Below the pieces are notes generated by a model. It was not told where the DNA came from. It made no database searches and worked only from the letters and a program-made list of their open reading frames with translations. This document shows, piece by piece, positions 23,525 through 33,140 of a stretch of DNA of 48,709 bases. The DNA is from Acidobacteriota bacterium. Lineage in GTDB: Bacteria > Acidobacteriota > Thermoanaerobaculia > Thermoanaerobaculales > Sulfomarinibacteraceae. The stretch is taken from contig JAHECW010000017.1 of assembly GCA_024641545.1 (NCBI GenBank), positions 1-48,709 on the forward strand. Direction: 5' to 3'. Positions within the stretch are counted from its first letter, which is position 1, and each line of letters begins with the position of its first letter. The position numbers and the translations under genes are program-made.

Positions 23525-25105
23525 ATGACGGGCGAGACGCGGTTGCGTTCGGGGAAGTCGGGCCGGAAACCGGACCGCCGGCCGCCTTCCCTCTCTCGAC
23601 ACCGCAGTTCGCTCGCAGTCCTGATCGGGATGACCATCGTCGCCGGTGTGCTCCTGCGGCCGGCGGTCGCCGGCGCTCAACACCGGATCGAGCTTCCGAT
23701 TGAATCCGCGCTGAATACCCCACGGGTGGAGTTGGAGCTCACCGATGCGCGGGTCGTCGTCACCATCGATTCCACCCTTCCGGCTCGGTTTTCCGCCCGC
23801 GCGGCCGATCCCGGCATCGATCGGGATCTCTCTCTCGAGGGAGAAATGGCGCCGCGGGCCGTCACCCGGGTCCGCCGAAACGACAGCGGAAACGACCTCC
23901 CGACCATCGTCGTCGAAATCAACCTCGGTACCGACCAGGTGCTTGTCGTCACCGGGAAACGGCTCGATCTCAGCATCTCTCTCACCGATCCGACACTCGA
24001 ATCCGGCGCGGCGAACGAGCTGAGCACCCTCGAGGACGAGGAGGCAGCCAAGGCCGCCAAGGCCGGCGATCAAGGGGAGTCGGAGGACCCCGGCCCGACG
24101 ATCTCGGTCAGCCTGGAGGACTCAGCCTTTCAAGCGGCAGGCCTCAGGGGCCTGACCCTGGCGGCGACGCGCAGCACCATCGACCTCGATTCCATCATCG
24201 GCCCCATCGAGGCCGACCTCGACGAGAGCGAGGCCCACGCGCGAGGTCTGCTCGGACCGATCAACCTCCACGCCGTCGCATCGGAAATGACCGTCGAGGA
24301 TGCACAAGGCGCACTTGCGGTCGATCTCGAGGGCGGTCACCTCTCTGCGACCGGCGGCAGATTGAGCCTGACGTGCAAGGCGTCGAACGCAGGCATCGCG
24401 CTGGTCGCGTTGGGAGGATCGGCCCGACTCGACGGTTCCGACACGTCTGTCCGGATCACCGACGCTCGAATCTTTGCCATCCAGTTGACCGGGACGGATC
24501 TCGACATCGGACTCGACGACGTGGGCGGACCGGTCAACGCGAGTCTCGTCAGCGGCCGGATTCAGGCCGATACCATCGCCGGACGACTCGATCTCCAACT
24601 CGCGGCGGGCGCCGAAGCCGATCTCAGCAATCTCGAGAGTGACCTGTCCATCACCTTGAACGAAGGATCGAGTGCCGATCTGAATCACGTCGCCGGCCAC
24701 ACTCGGGTCGCGCTCAGCGACAGCGATCTGAAGGCGACCGGCCTCAAGAGCATCGAGCTCACCGCGCGCGGCGGATCCATCGACGGCGAGGACATCGGAA
24801 GACTGGTTCGTGTCGAAACGGACGGTTCGACCTCGTACTTTTCGCTCCCCGAAGCCCTCGGGAAGCACGACATCATCCTCAAGGGTCCCAGTACCGCGGT
24901 CGTTCAGCTGCCGACACCGTGCCGCGTTGTTGCGAAAATGTCGGACACGACCGCCGGCGAACAACTCCGGGTTACCGGGTGCCTGCTCGATTTCGACGGA
25001 GCGATCAAGCGTGGTATTCCCCGCGGGATCGACGGGCGAACCCTGATTCGGCTCAACGCCGAGCTGGACAGCCAGGCGACCCTCCAGGTGGATGGCCTGC
25101 CTTAG
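23525..25105 (+). CDS. Exported beta-solenoid-like protein of unknown function
   Basis: A 526-residue protein with a basic N-terminus and hydrophobic segment 'SLAVLIGMTIVAGVLLRPAVAGA' (~28-50) as a signal peptide or anchor. From ~residue 190 onward it has regular short beta-rich turns in which hydrophobic positions alternate with Asp/Ser/Gly ('LRGLTLAATRSTIDLDSIIGPIEADLDES', 'GPVNASLVSGRIQADTIAGRLDLQL'), as in DUF4097-like or other right-handed beta-solenoid adhesins. An acidic/Ala-rich linker precedes this. Two Cys near the C-terminus may form a disulfide. It follows the secreted-protein gene by 56 bp on the same strand. The function is unknown and the fold assignment is by pattern only. Confidence 0.65.
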   Translation: MTGETRLRSGKSGRKPDRRPPSLSRHRSSLAVLIGMTIVAGVLLRPAVAGAQHRIELPIESALNTPRVELELTDARVVVTIDSTLPARFSARAADPGIDRDLSLEGEMAPRAVTRVRRNDSGNDLPTIVVEINLGTDQVLVVTGKRLDLSISLTDPTLESGAANELSTLEDEEAAKAAKAGDQGESEDPGPTISVSLEDSAFQAAGLRGLTLAATRSTIDLDSIIGPIEADLDESEAHARGLLGPINLHAVASEMTVEDAQGALAVDLEGGHLSATGGRLSLTCKASNAGIALVALGGSARLDGSDTSVRITDARIFAIQLTGTDLDIGLDDVGGPVNASLVSGRIQADTIAGRLDLQLAAGAEADLSNLESDLSITLNEGSSADLNHVAGHTRVALSDSDLKATGLKSIELTARGGSIDGEDIGRLVRVETDGSTSYFSLPEALGKHDIILKGPSTAVVQLPTPCRVVAKMSDTTAGEQLRVTGCLLDFDGAIKRGIPRGIDGRTLIRLNAELDSQATLQVDGLP

Positions 25106-25291
25106 CCGGGACCCTTCAGCTCATCGGCCGCGATCGAGCGCAGGCCATTTCAACGCCCGGCGGAGACTGCGTCCGGGGTCGGGTTCGTGTAGACTGAGCC
25201 TCCGTTTGCAGGCCTTGGGTTCAACCGTTGGAGGCCGTCACACCACTCGCTCGTACCACGTATCGAAAAATAAGATGAGACGGAGAATCAC

Positions 25292-26077
25292 ATGTTCGGA
25301 CGAAACAAGAAAGGACCGACCGCCCCGAGTTCCGGCTTGACGTTCCAGCGCTGGATCAGAGACCGGGTCGAGGCCGAAGACTACTGGTTCCAGAAGATCC
25401 CGCTGTTCGACGACCTCGTGACCCCCGGGTGGTCCGACCCGGCGACCGAAAAGGAGCCCTATTTTTCGGTTCCGGGAGACCTCACCGGCAAACGCGTCCT
25501 CGACATCGGCTGTGCCGAAGGCTACTTTTCGTTTCTCGCGGAGCGCAAAGGCGCGGCCGAGGTGGTTGCCATCGATTCATTCCCGGACTCCGTTCGGCGG
25601 TTCAACATCTGCCGAGAGGCGCTCGGTTCCAAAGCCACAGCCTATCTCTGCAACGTCTACGACCTCAGTCCGAAGACCTTCGGGACATTCGACGTGGTCC
25701 TTTTTTACGGTGTCCTCTACCATCTCCGTCACCCGCTTCTCGCCCTTGAGAAGATCGTCAGCGTGTGCACCGGAACCATGATGATGCAGACCCTCATCCA
25801 TGAGGACCCCGCCCTCGTCGACACCGCGATGGCGAAGTTCTATCCGCGAGGCCACCAGAGCGGGCCGATCGAGGAAAGCGACAACGACGAGTTCTTCGAT
25901 CCGACGATCTTCTGGGTGCCGAACAGGACCTGTGTCGTGGAGATGGTCGATTCGGCCGGATTCCAGGACATCGAGCGCGTCACCGACGATCCGTCGATTC
26001 CATTCGTCATACGGGCCAAGAGCCCCATCATCGCCCGCGGCGAGGCGCCGGACCAGATGAAGGCTCCGTGGTCATAA
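25292..26077 (+). CDS. SAM-dependent methyltransferase (CmoB-like class I)
   Basis: A 261-residue Rossmann methyltransferase. An N-terminal segment with 'DYWFQKIPLFDDLVTPGWSDP' precedes the SAM-binding motif I 'GKRVLDIGCAEGYFSFLAERKGA' (~66-88), motif II 'VVAIDSFPDSVRRFN' and motif IV 'FDVVLFYGVLYHLRHPLLALEKI'. The motif order and 'GVLYHLRHP' resemble CmoB-type and related sugar/lipid methyltransferases. Its gene overlaps the sulfatase-fold gene by 10 nt, suggesting that it modifies a glycan or lipid handled by the same locus rather than tRNA. The ATG at 25292 has GGAG upstream. The 186 bp before it hold only a TAGACT -10-like box (25190-25195). Confidence 0.88.
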   Translation: MFGRNKKGPTAPSSGLTFQRWIRDRVEAEDYWFQKIPLFDDLVTPGWSDPATEKEPYFSVPGDLTGKRVLDIGCAEGYFSFLAERKGAAEVVAIDSFPDSVRRFNICREALGSKATAYLCNVYDLSPKTFGTFDVVLFYGVLYHLRHPLLALEKIVSVCTGTMMMQTLIHEDPALVDTAMAKFYPRGHQSGPIEESDNDEFFDPTIFWVPNRTCVVEMVDSAGFQDIERVTDDPSIPFVIRAKSPIIARGEAPDQMKAPWS

Positions 26078-28890
26078 CCCCTTCGTCGCTCGGGGCGGCT
26101 TCGCCGAGACCCGGCGATCGAACCACTCGGACGACCGGAGTCATCGGATTCGGATGGTTCCCGACCGTGCTGGCCGCGGCCGCCCTGGCTTTCCTCGCGG
26201 GTTGCCACGGATCCGAACCACAGCCCGCTGAGGCCGCCCGCAATCTCATCAGGCTGATGCCGGAGACCACCGAAACGCCGAGCACACAGGTTCCGATTTG
26301 GGAGGAGAACGAGGTCTTTCGTTGGGATCTCTCCACCGAAGAGGAGGTCGCGCTGTGGCAGCAAGAGCGGATCGGCGACGACGTCGCCCTGAAGTCGGGC
26401 GGACTCTATTTTCGATCGAAAAACAGCGATCCGGCGCTGTCTCGCGCGACGTCTCTCGATGCCGACCGAATCGACGCCATCCGGGTGTCCCAGAACGGTC
26501 TCACCACCGGGGCCTCGCTGCAGATTTTCTGGACCCGGCCCGGCGAGATCTTCGCGGAAGAACGATCCATGGTCACCGATCGGATGGACTCCAACGGTAG
26601 CCTGACGCCCACGTTCACCTTCGATGTGTACCGTCACGACCTGTGGTCCGGCACCATCGACGGCTTCCGTCTCGACCCGACATCGGTGGCCATGAGACGG
26701 GTGCAGGTCAACTCGATCTCGGGGATCGAGTACGTGATGTCGCAAGCCCTGATGGACGCGGCCGTATCCAAGGCGTGGCGGGTGGATTTTCGCGGCGACG
26801 CCAGGTACGCCGTGCTTGTGCCGCCCGATCGGCCCTATGTCCGGGAGGTCACGATTCCCGACGCCTCACGGCTCCAATTCGCCGTCGGACTTCCTCCTGG
26901 AATCCCGGTCGAAGTTCGATTCAAGGTGACCTGGTCGCCCGACGATCGCCCTGAAGAGGTCGTCTTCGAAGAAACCGTTTCGCCGACGCTCGAAGCACGC
27001 GACGCGAAGTGGCTCGATCGCTCCATCGATCTGACGCCGTATGGCGGTCGGCGGGGAAAGCTGACCTTCAGCACCGAGACCTCCGGCGAACTCGATCTTC
27101 GAGACGGCTTCCCCTGCTTTGCCAACATCTCGGTCGTCGTTGACCGACCCGTCGAGCCGAAGATGAACGTGGTCCTCATTGTCGTCGACACCCTCCGCGC
27201 CGATGGTCTGTCGTGTTACGGCAGCGAGTTCGAGTCGTCCCCGCGAATCGACGCCTGGGCACGGGAGTCCGGCGTGATCTTCAATCACGTCGTCGTCTCG
27301 GCGCCGTGGACCCTCCCCTCGCACGTTTCCATCTTCACCGGGATGGATCCCATCAACCACAGCATGAACGTCGGCGAACCGATCGACGAGTCGCTGATCA
27401 CCCTGGCTGAAGCTCTGAACGAACAGGGATACGCCACCGTCGCCTTCACCGGGGGCGGATACCTGTCCACCGACTTCGCCCTGATGCAGGGGTTTGACAA
27501 GGTTCACTACTTCTATGAGTCTCGGGCCCGCCCGAGAGAAACCGGAAACGACATCGAATCGGGAGTGGACCACACCCTCACGTGGCTCGATGCCAACGCC
27601 GATCATCCCTTCTTCCTGATGTTCCACACCTACGAGGTCCACGCCCCGTACCGGCCGCGAGAGCCCTTTGTCAGTCGATTCCTCGGCGTCGAACCGGGGA
27701 CCATCGACACGCTCATCTCGACCGGTCCGGTCGAGCCGACGAGAGAGATCGGTTATCAACTCACCAGCAGATTGATGCAGCGCCATTTGGAAGACGGACC
27801 GAGATACGAGCCCATCGATCCCGATCTCGAACCGATGGTCCCCGCCCTGTACGCAAGCAGCGTCGCCAACGCCGATGCCCATATCGGAAGAATCCTCGAC
27901 AAACTCGAGGCTCTCGGCGTTGCCGACAACACGATCGTGATCCTGACCTCGGATCACGGCGAAGCTCTCGGCGAAAATGGCCTCGCGGGCCACGCGACTC
28001 TGCAGGAGTGCGAGATCATGGTGCCGCTCATCGTCGCCGCTCCGGGCAGCAAGGCCCGCGGGGGGCGCGTCGACGAGCAGGTCCAGTCGATCAGCATCGC
28101 TCCCACGATTCTCGATCTTCTGGGTCTCGATCCTCTGCCGGAGAGCGACGGCCGATCGCTCGTTGGGTTCCTCGAAGGCGACGAACCGGGTGAGATGGGG
28201 GACGCCGTCACTTACGCAGGATCGAGCAATTTCGGCATCTCGGTCCGCCGCGCCAACCGCCTGAAGTACATCTACAACAACTCGATCTGGCCCGCGAACC
28301 ACGGCCGGGAAGAACTCGTTGCTCTCGAACCGGCCGCCGGGGCCCTCATCGACCCAACGACCACGTCGGAGACAGCCGGCGAGTTCCGACGCGACCTGAG
28401 GGAGGACCTCGAGACCCGGTACACCGGTCTCAGGGTTCACTACGCCAACCACCAGACGACGCCGATGCGTGCGATCCTGAAGGGCTGGCTCGTCAATCCC
28501 CTCCGCGTCAAGTCGTTCGACATCACCGCCGACGACATCAGCTGGATCAACGACCGCCTCAATTTCACCCTCGATCCCGGAGAGAGCGCGACGTTCCTTC
28601 TCGAGGGGGCGGTCCGGGGAGAGCTGCAGGTCGTCTGCACCTTCGACGGCGCACCGAACGCGGCTCAATCTCGGCTCAACCACACCCTGCTCCTCGACCG
28701 GCTCGAGTCGCAGTGGCAGGCCGCGCTTCAAGACGGCGCGTGGACCGAAGACCCGGGTCCTTCCGGCGCGACCGACTCGACCCGGGTCCGCGTTTGGATC
28801 GGGGGAGCTCGCGCCGCTGCGCGGTCGACCGGCGCCATCAACGAACAAACGCGGGAAGAGCTCAAACAGCTGGGTTATCTGGTGGATTGA
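26068..28890 (+). CDS. Sulfatase-fold lipoprotein with Thr nucleophile (alkaline phosphatase superfamily)
   Basis: A 940-residue protein. A lipoprotein-type leader near 28-46 ends 'LAFLAGC'; an N-terminal beta-sandwich of ~300 residues is followed by the catalytic domain from ~365: 'NVVLIVVDTLRADGLSCYG' (metal Asp), 'APWTLPSHVSIFTG' (Thr ~415), 'FFLMFHTYEVHAPY', 'IVILTSDHGEALGE' (~629) and 'GHATLQECEIMVPLIV'. The formylglycine motif C/S-x-P-x-R of true sulfatases reads T-L-P-S-H, so it is more likely a phospho-transferase or phosphodiesterase acting on envelope glycans or lipids. It ends 'EELKQLGYLVD', like the second homolog at 44153-46510. GTG start at 26068, inside the end of the methyltransferase gene. 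Confidence 0.85.
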   Translation: MVITPSSLGAASPRPGDRTTRTTGVIGFGWFPTVLAAAALAFLAGCHGSEPQPAEAARNLIRLMPETTETPSTQVPIWEENEVFRWDLSTEEEVALWQQERIGDDVALKSGGLYFRSKNSDPALSRATSLDADRIDAIRVSQNGLTTGASLQIFWTRPGEIFAEERSMVTDRMDSNGSLTPTFTFDVYRHDLWSGTIDGFRLDPTSVAMRRVQVNSISGIEYVMSQALMDAAVSKAWRVDFRGDARYAVLVPPDRPYVREVTIPDASRLQFAVGLPPGIPVEVRFKVTWSPDDRPEEVVFEETVSPTLEARDAKWLDRSIDLTPYGGRRGKLTFSTETSGELDLRDGFPCFANISVVVDRPVEPKMNVVLIVVDTLRADGLSCYGSEFESSPRIDAWARESGVIFNHVVVSAPWTLPSHVSIFTGMDPINHSMNVGEPIDESLITLAEALNEQGYATVAFTGGGYLSTDFALMQGFDKVHYFYESRARPRETGNDIESGVDHTLTWLDANADHPFFLMFHTYEVHAPYRPREPFVSRFLGVEPGTIDTLISTGPVEPTREIGYQLTSRLMQRHLEDGPRYEPIDPDLEPMVPALYASSVANADAHIGRILDKLEALGVADNTIVILTSDHGEALGENGLAGHATLQECEIMVPLIVAAPGSKARGGRVDEQVQSISIAPTILDLLGLDPLPESDGRSLVGFLEGDEPGEMGDAVTYAGSSNFGISVRRANRLKYIYNNSIWPANHGREELVALEPAAGALIDPTTTSETAGEFRRDLREDLETRYTGLRVHYANHQTTPMRAILKGWLVNPLRVKSFDITADDISWINDRLNFTLDPGESATFLLEGAVRGELQVVCTFDGAPNAAQSRLNHTLLLDRLESQWQAALQDGAWTEDPGPSGATDSTRVRVWIGGARAAARSTGAINEQTREELKQLGYLVD

Positions 28891-28988
28891 TGCGTTACCT
28901 TGCCCGCCCTCGTGCGTCTTTGCTAGAGAAGCAGGCCCACTGGCCTATTATTCTGGAAACTACTTCTGTTACGGGAAAGGGGAGAAGG

Positions 28989-29666
28989 ATGAAAATCACA
29001 AAGGTATTTCTCGGCGTCGCCATGATCGGTCTGGTGGCGTCCGTCGCCGGCGCGGCCAACTCGCTGGATGTCAACGCTTCGGCTGCGGCGGCCGGGACCA
29101 ACTACGGCCTCGAGGTCATCTTCGACGGATCGGGAACCGTTGCCAAGGTCGTCGACGACACACCGGTTGACGAGACCGTCTACCGCGCGGAGTTCTGGTT
29201 CCATCCGAATAGCTGCTACATGGGCGGAACCGGGTCCACGGGCCACTGGTTCTCCTTCATGCGCGCCACCGACTCGGCGACCTTCCGTTCGTCCTTCCAG
29301 CTCCTGCTGACCAACAAATTCAACCTGTACCGCCTCTCGGGCCGTGCCGGAACCAACAGCGCCGGCGTGTTCAAGATCACCGGTCGAATCAACCTCGACC
29401 CGACGGCGTGGCACAAGATCCGGGTCGAGCTGACCAACAGCCCCGCCGCGGGAACTCCGGGTGGTGACCTGGTCATCACGGTCCTCGAAGGACCGCAGGC
29501 CGGCCAGTCGGTGTCGGCGAGCGCGTTCTCCGGTGGTGTGGGCATCAACAACAGCACCATCACCGCGGACGACCTGCACATGGGTGCGGTTGGTAACGTG
29601 GATCCTCTGATCACCGGATCGATGTACTTCGACGAGTTCGCGTCCTTCCGGACTCTCGCCCCGTAA
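28989..29666 (+). CDS. Secreted LamG/concanavalin-like domain protein
   Basis: A 225-residue protein with a signal peptide (residues 1-22, 'GLVASVAGA'). The rest is one beta-sandwich of the LamG/concanavalin A-like type: 'TVYRAEFWFHPNSCYMGG', 'FRSSFQLLLTNKFNLYRLSGR', 'DPTAWHKIRVELTN' and the closing strand 'GSMYFDEFASF'. Such domains usually bind glycans or proteins. A single-domain secreted form may be a surface or matrix protein. ATG at 28989 with GGGGAG upstream. It is monocistronic, with an excellent terminator downstream. A small AGGCC-CACT-GGCCT palindrome lies at 28933-28946 in its 98-bp upstream gap. Confidence 0.78.
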   Translation: MKITKVFLGVAMIGLVASVAGAANSLDVNASAAAAGTNYGLEVIFDGSGTVAKVVDDTPVDETVYRAEFWFHPNSCYMGGTGSTGHWFSFMRATDSATFRSSFQLLLTNKFNLYRLSGRAGTNSAGVFKITGRINLDPTAWHKIRVELTNSPAAGTPGGDLVITVLEGPQAGQSVSASAFSGGVGINNSTITADDLHMGAVGNVDPLITGSMYFDEFASFRTLAP

Positions 29667-29691
29667 GACCGCTGAATCATCGCAACGATCG

Positions 29692-29732
29692 GAACCCGGC
29701 AGAGGGAAACTCCCTTGCCGGGTTCTTTTTTT
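29692..29732 (+). terminator. Strong Rho-independent terminator after the LamG-like gene
   Basis: Stem GAACCCGGCA (29692-29701) / TGCCGGGTTC (29716-29725) extended by AGGGA/TCCCT (29703-29707 / 29711-29715) with one bulged G, then seven T (29726-29732). Confidence 0.95.
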
Positions 29733-29986
29733 GTTCGCCGTCCGGAGAACCTGGTTTCGGCCATCAATCGCAGCAGGCTGATTCACCAACCCGGTCGCCG
29801 CCACCGCTGCCATCCGCAACTTGGGCTCAAGAGCGGGGATCTGAAGCGGACGACCGCACCGGCGATGGGCGCCACCGGCCCGGGACAGAAAGTCGGCGCC
29901 GCCGCCTCGCTGCGGAGCGGACGATGGTCACCCGCGGCGCGCCGTCGACACCTCGATCCAATCCGGGTCGCTCTGCCGACCGCTGG
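29733..29986. other. Intergenic gap without recognised content
   Basis: These 254 bp separate the terminator from the end of the minus-strand SGNH gene. I see no coding frame with family resemblance, no tRNA and no strong hairpin. Base composition is like that of the surrounding genes, so a decayed gene cannot be excluded. Confidence 0.5.
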
Positions 29987-31474
29987 TCAGAGCTGATCCA
30001 CCTGTTCGACGTAGACGGACCGAAGCGCAAGAACATCGGGTGCGAGGGCTGCACGATCGGCGCGGATCTGGAGCTCGATGACGGATCCCGGAGCGATCGA
30101 CTCGGGCAACGGCAGCTCAAAACTCGCGACCTCCGGACCATCTTCGGGCACGGTCATGGTCGCAACCGATGATCCGCCCTCAACCGGAATCGTGGCGGTC
30201 AACCGCACCGGGTACAACCCGTCCATGTCTTCGACACGGCGGACGTTGATCCGCAACCGGTCGGAGCCTTCTCTCCTGAGGATCAGCAAGGTCGTGGCTC
30301 GGCCCATCAAACCGGTGCTGCAGTCCATCGGACCCGCGCACTGCCCGCGGTGAACCCCCGGATGAGCGCTGTAGTTGTCAGGGATCTCCGACCACCATCT
30401 CCGCGTGGCCGCCAGACTTTTCTGGGTCCAGTCTCCCGGCGGCACGGTCGTGAAGAACAGAGCCTTCATCTCGTCCTGACTGGTGTCGAGAGGCGTCCAT
30501 CCGAGCGTCTCGGCGAGTGCCGGGTAAACCATGCGCGCATACAAATTGTAGGTCTCGAGGGTCCCGTGCAACCACGGTGGCGGCCCTTTCCACTTTCCCA
30601 AGACCATCTCTTTCGGGGCGATGACGTACGGGCTCCGGCATCCGGCCGCGGACATGTGGCTATGAACGAACTCGGGCTCCCAGTAGGCCGGGAAGAAGAA
30701 GACCACCGGTACTTCCCGCTCAGCGAGCCACCGCTCGGCCCCGGCCAAGGCTCCGAAAGCCTGGTTCCAGCGATCCAGAAACGGGAACGAATCGAGAAAC
30801 CGATAGAAATAGGTCAACGAGTGGTCGGCTCCGAAATCGTCCCGGTAAAGTCCGGTCGGCCGGCGCACCGAACCGTTCGGAAGGACATAAAGTCCCGAGT
30901 CGATATCGTTCCGGGTCGGGCAGAATACGACCGCATCGGGCTTGATGCGGTCGAAGAACACCTCGAGCGCGGAGGTCTCGTTCATCGTGTTGTACCCGGG
31001 GAGAGCCAGCGACCAGGACTCGACCGTCCGACCGAATCCGCCGTGCCGGTTGGCCAACTCCTCGAGACGCTTTGGAAACGACTCTTCCTCGGTCACACCC
31101 ATCCCGTAGGTCCACGAATCGCCGACGAAGACGATGCGGAAAACCCCGGCGGTTTTTTCAACCGGACCCGCGCGGTAGCCGAGGTCGTTTGTGGTGAAGG
31201 TATCCGCCCACGCCGTCATCTTCTCGCCGCGGACGAGGGTGTAGCCGACGGCCGGCGCGAACCAGGCGGGCGCGTATCGCTCTCCGCTGATATCGATGAA
31301 CTCCTCGACCAGCCGCTGCCGATCTTCCGTCGTGAGGTCGGTGATGCTCAGGAGGCGCCGTGATTGAGAGACATACCAACCAAGGCCACAGACGATCGTT
31401 CCCAGAACACCAAAAACCGCGGCAGCGAGGAAAAGACGGGCGATGCGCGCATCTATTGCCTGACGCAAGAGCAA
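29987..31474 (-). CDS. Membrane-anchored SGNH/GDSL-hydrolase-like protein
   Basis: About 495 residues if translation begins at TTG 31474. One N-terminal transmembrane helix ('ARLFLAAAVFGVLGTIVCGLGWYV', ~11-34) is followed by an SGNH fold: 'VFRIVFVGDSWTYGMGVTEEESFP' (block I with Ser ~120), 'SLALPGYNTMNETSALEVF' (Gly block), 'PDAVVFCPTRNDIDSG' (Asn block). A C-terminal beta-sandwich (~390-495) follows. Extracytoplasmic SGNH proteins of this shape usually add or remove acetyl groups on polysaccharides, fitting the neighbouring glycosyltransferases. The frame continues upstream to 31627, but that stretch is a REP-like hairpin element, so the start was placed inside. The short TTG start is uncertain. 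Confidence 0.8.
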   Translation of the reverse strand: MLLRQAIDARIARLFLAAAVFGVLGTIVCGLGWYVSQSRRLLSITDLTTEDRQRLVEEFIDISGERYAPAWFAPAVGYTLVRGEKMTAWADTFTTNDLGYRAGPVEKTAGVFRIVFVGDSWTYGMGVTEEESFPKRLEELANRHGGFGRTVESWSLALPGYNTMNETSALEVFFDRIKPDAVVFCPTRNDIDSGLYVLPNGSVRRPTGLYRDDFGADHSLTYFYRFLDSFPFLDRWNQAFGALAGAERWLAEREVPVVFFFPAYWEPEFVHSHMSAAGCRSPYVIAPKEMVLGKWKGPPPWLHGTLETYNLYARMVYPALAETLGWTPLDTSQDEMKALFFTTVPPGDWTQKSLAATRRWWSEIPDNYSAHPGVHRGQCAGPMDCSTGLMGRATTLLILRREGSDRLRINVRRVEDMDGLYPVRLTATIPVEGGSSVATMTVPEDGPEVASFELPLPESIAPGSVIELQIRADRAALAPDVLALRSVYVEQVDQL

Positions 31475-31522
31475 ATCCAGAACATCGGAAAATACTACGC
31501 CTGCAAGGGAAACAGCGTCAAG

Positions 31523-31603
31523 GTCGGGAGCTCTCCAGCTCCCGCCTGGTGGGGAACCGGGCGTGTCGGCTCGCGCTCCCTGCGGAGACCTCCCGACGGT
31601 CTC
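31523..31603. repeat. REP-like hairpin doublet E2
   Basis: Hairpin CGGGAGCT-CTCC-AGCTCCCG (31525-31544) and hairpin GAGACC-N7-GGTCTC (31585-31603), with outer inverted repeat GTCGGGAG (31523-31530) / CTCCCGAC (31590-31597). The 10-mer CTCCCTGCGG (31576-31585) is shared with element E3 at 39346-39355. It lies between the GT4 stop and the SGNH start. Confidence 0.6.
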
Positions 31604-31636
31604 AGGTCGCCGCCCGCGACGGGTCACCGCCGACGG

Positions 31637-33115
31637 CTATCCCTGATGGCGGGCGAATCGAGTGAGGGCCCGAGTCAGGATCATCCTCATCCCGCCGTCC
31701 TCGTACGACTTCCGAACCACCCGACCGATCCACTGCAACCGGGTCTCCTGGAGCGGGGCTGCCCGCGAAGGATCGTTGTCCACCTCCGCGGCGGGAACAC
31801 CGCCGCCGTCGGCCGAGCCATCAGCCGGGTCTTTCGCAGCCTCGGCATCGGCGAGCATCGCCTGAAGGCAACTCGGAGCCCGCTCATGATCCGGAGCAAA
31901 AGCCGGAGCAGCGGCCCACACCCTCAGCGCCTCGGTCGACGCGCGGAATCCGTACCTCCGCCGCATCGATTGCCGGAATCGTTCGCCCATCTGTGCGAGC
32001 TCATTCCGCCTTTCGGCCGCAGCCAGGATCGTCGTGCCGAGGGCCACCGGATCACCGGCTTTGCAGATGAAACCGACGCCGTCCTCCTCGACCGCCTCGC
32101 TGAGTTCGGTGACCCGGGTCGACACCACCGGCAGGCCTGCCCGCGACCAGTCGAGAATGCGGTGTTTGCTGCCGAGCCGGACCTCGTAGATGTCCTTCTC
32201 GCAGTTGATGCCGACGTCCGCCTCGAAGTAGTAGTTGGGCACGAGGTCCCGCTGCAGCCAACCCTTGAGGATGAACCTGTCGCGGTGCGGCGAGGCCTCG
32301 ATCAGTTCGACGAACCTCGGGTAGGTGATCTCGTCGTGGCCGTCGATCTGACCTCCGGTGGCGACAAAGCGGATCGACGGATCTCGATCCATGGCGTAGC
32401 TCAGGCCCTCGAACATGGTGTCGATATCGGTCCAGGTGTTGAATCCCCCGCTCCACAGCACGACGAAATCCTCATCCTCGACATCGATCCCGCGAAGCAC
32501 GGTCCTCTCGTGCCGATAGTCATCCTCCTCCACGCCACACGGAATGGTGTGAACCAGCCGCACTCCATCGGTGAGCGAATTGAGCCGACCGGCCATGCCG
32601 AGCTCGCCGACGAGCGCCCAGCCCTGAGCATCCGAAACCGTGGAAAAGACGTCACCCCTGAAGAGGGATCCGAGCATCTTGGAGAAAAAATAGTCCAGGA
32701 ACGAGTCGTCGCCATAGACGGCGGCTTTTGCCTGCGCCTCGGCCATCACGTGCCCGCAGAGATCGATCCAGACCGGAACCGATGCATCGAGGATGGAATC
32801 TGCAAACGACGCCGATCCATGGGCGAAGATCACGGCATCGGGTTGAAATTCGTCATAGGCATTCTGTACGTAAGGCGGCTGAAAGTAGAGTTCACCGGTA
32901 ATGGACGCATACGTGAGGCCGCCGCGTTGCTCGATCAGCTCGGGCGGGGCATCATCGGGATAGGTCATCGGGATTCTCATCCCCACCAAAAGGATGTCGT
33001 GACCGTCATCGAGGAGCGGCTCCGTCAGCTGCCAGGTGCGCGTTCCCGGACCGAAGGAGCGCTCGGTCGACTCGAAGGGCAAAGGGCTGACGCCGAGGAT
33101 CAGCAGCCGCGACAT
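31637..33115 (-). CDS. GT4-like glycosyltransferase
   Basis: A 492-residue protein of the GT-B fold. N-terminal Rossmann 'MSRLLILGVSPLPFESTERSFGPGTRTWQL', a central 'VWIDLCGHVMAEAQAKAAVYG', 'FSTVSDAQGWALVGELGMAGRLN', then the C-terminal half 'DFVVLWSGGFNTWTDIDTMFEGLSYAM' and 'GINCEKDIYEVRLGSKHRILDWSRAGLPVVST', where the Glu-x7-type nucleotide-sugar site is expected. A ~90-residue tail rich in Ala/Glu follows. It is a clear paralog of the C-terminal half of the next gene upstream. Sugar donor and acceptor are unknown. ATG at 33115 with GGAG upstream; 25-bp gap to the upstream gene, same operon. Confidence 0.85.
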   Translation of the reverse strand: MSRLLILGVSPLPFESTERSFGPGTRTWQLTEPLLDDGHDILLVGMRIPMTYPDDAPPELIEQRGGLTYASITGELYFQPPYVQNAYDEFQPDAVIFAHGSASFADSILDASVPVWIDLCGHVMAEAQAKAAVYGDDSFLDYFFSKMLGSLFRGDVFSTVSDAQGWALVGELGMAGRLNSLTDGVRLVHTIPCGVEEDDYRHERTVLRGIDVEDEDFVVLWSGGFNTWTDIDTMFEGLSYAMDRDPSIRFVATGGQIDGHDEITYPRFVELIEASPHRDRFILKGWLQRDLVPNYYFEADVGINCEKDIYEVRLGSKHRILDWSRAGLPVVSTRVTELSEAVEEDGVGFICKAGDPVALGTTILAAAERRNELAQMGERFRQSMRRRYGFRASTEALRVWAAAPAFAPDHERAPSCLQAMLADAEAAKDPADGSADGGGVPAAEVDNDPSRAAPLQETRLQWIGRVVRKSYEDGGMRMILTRALTRFARHQG

Positions 33116-33140
33116 GGAGCAATCTCCGCCACTTTCATCA

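Noticed and set aside
26068-28890. Annotation as a true arylsulfatase
   Set aside because: The obligatory C/S-x-P-x-R formylglycine motif is absent (T-L-P-S-H), in both homologs.
31475-31627. N-terminal extension of the SGNH protein up to 31627
   Set aside because: The extra residues are encoded by REP-like hairpins and are Arg/Gly/Pro-rich; the membrane anchor begins after 31474.
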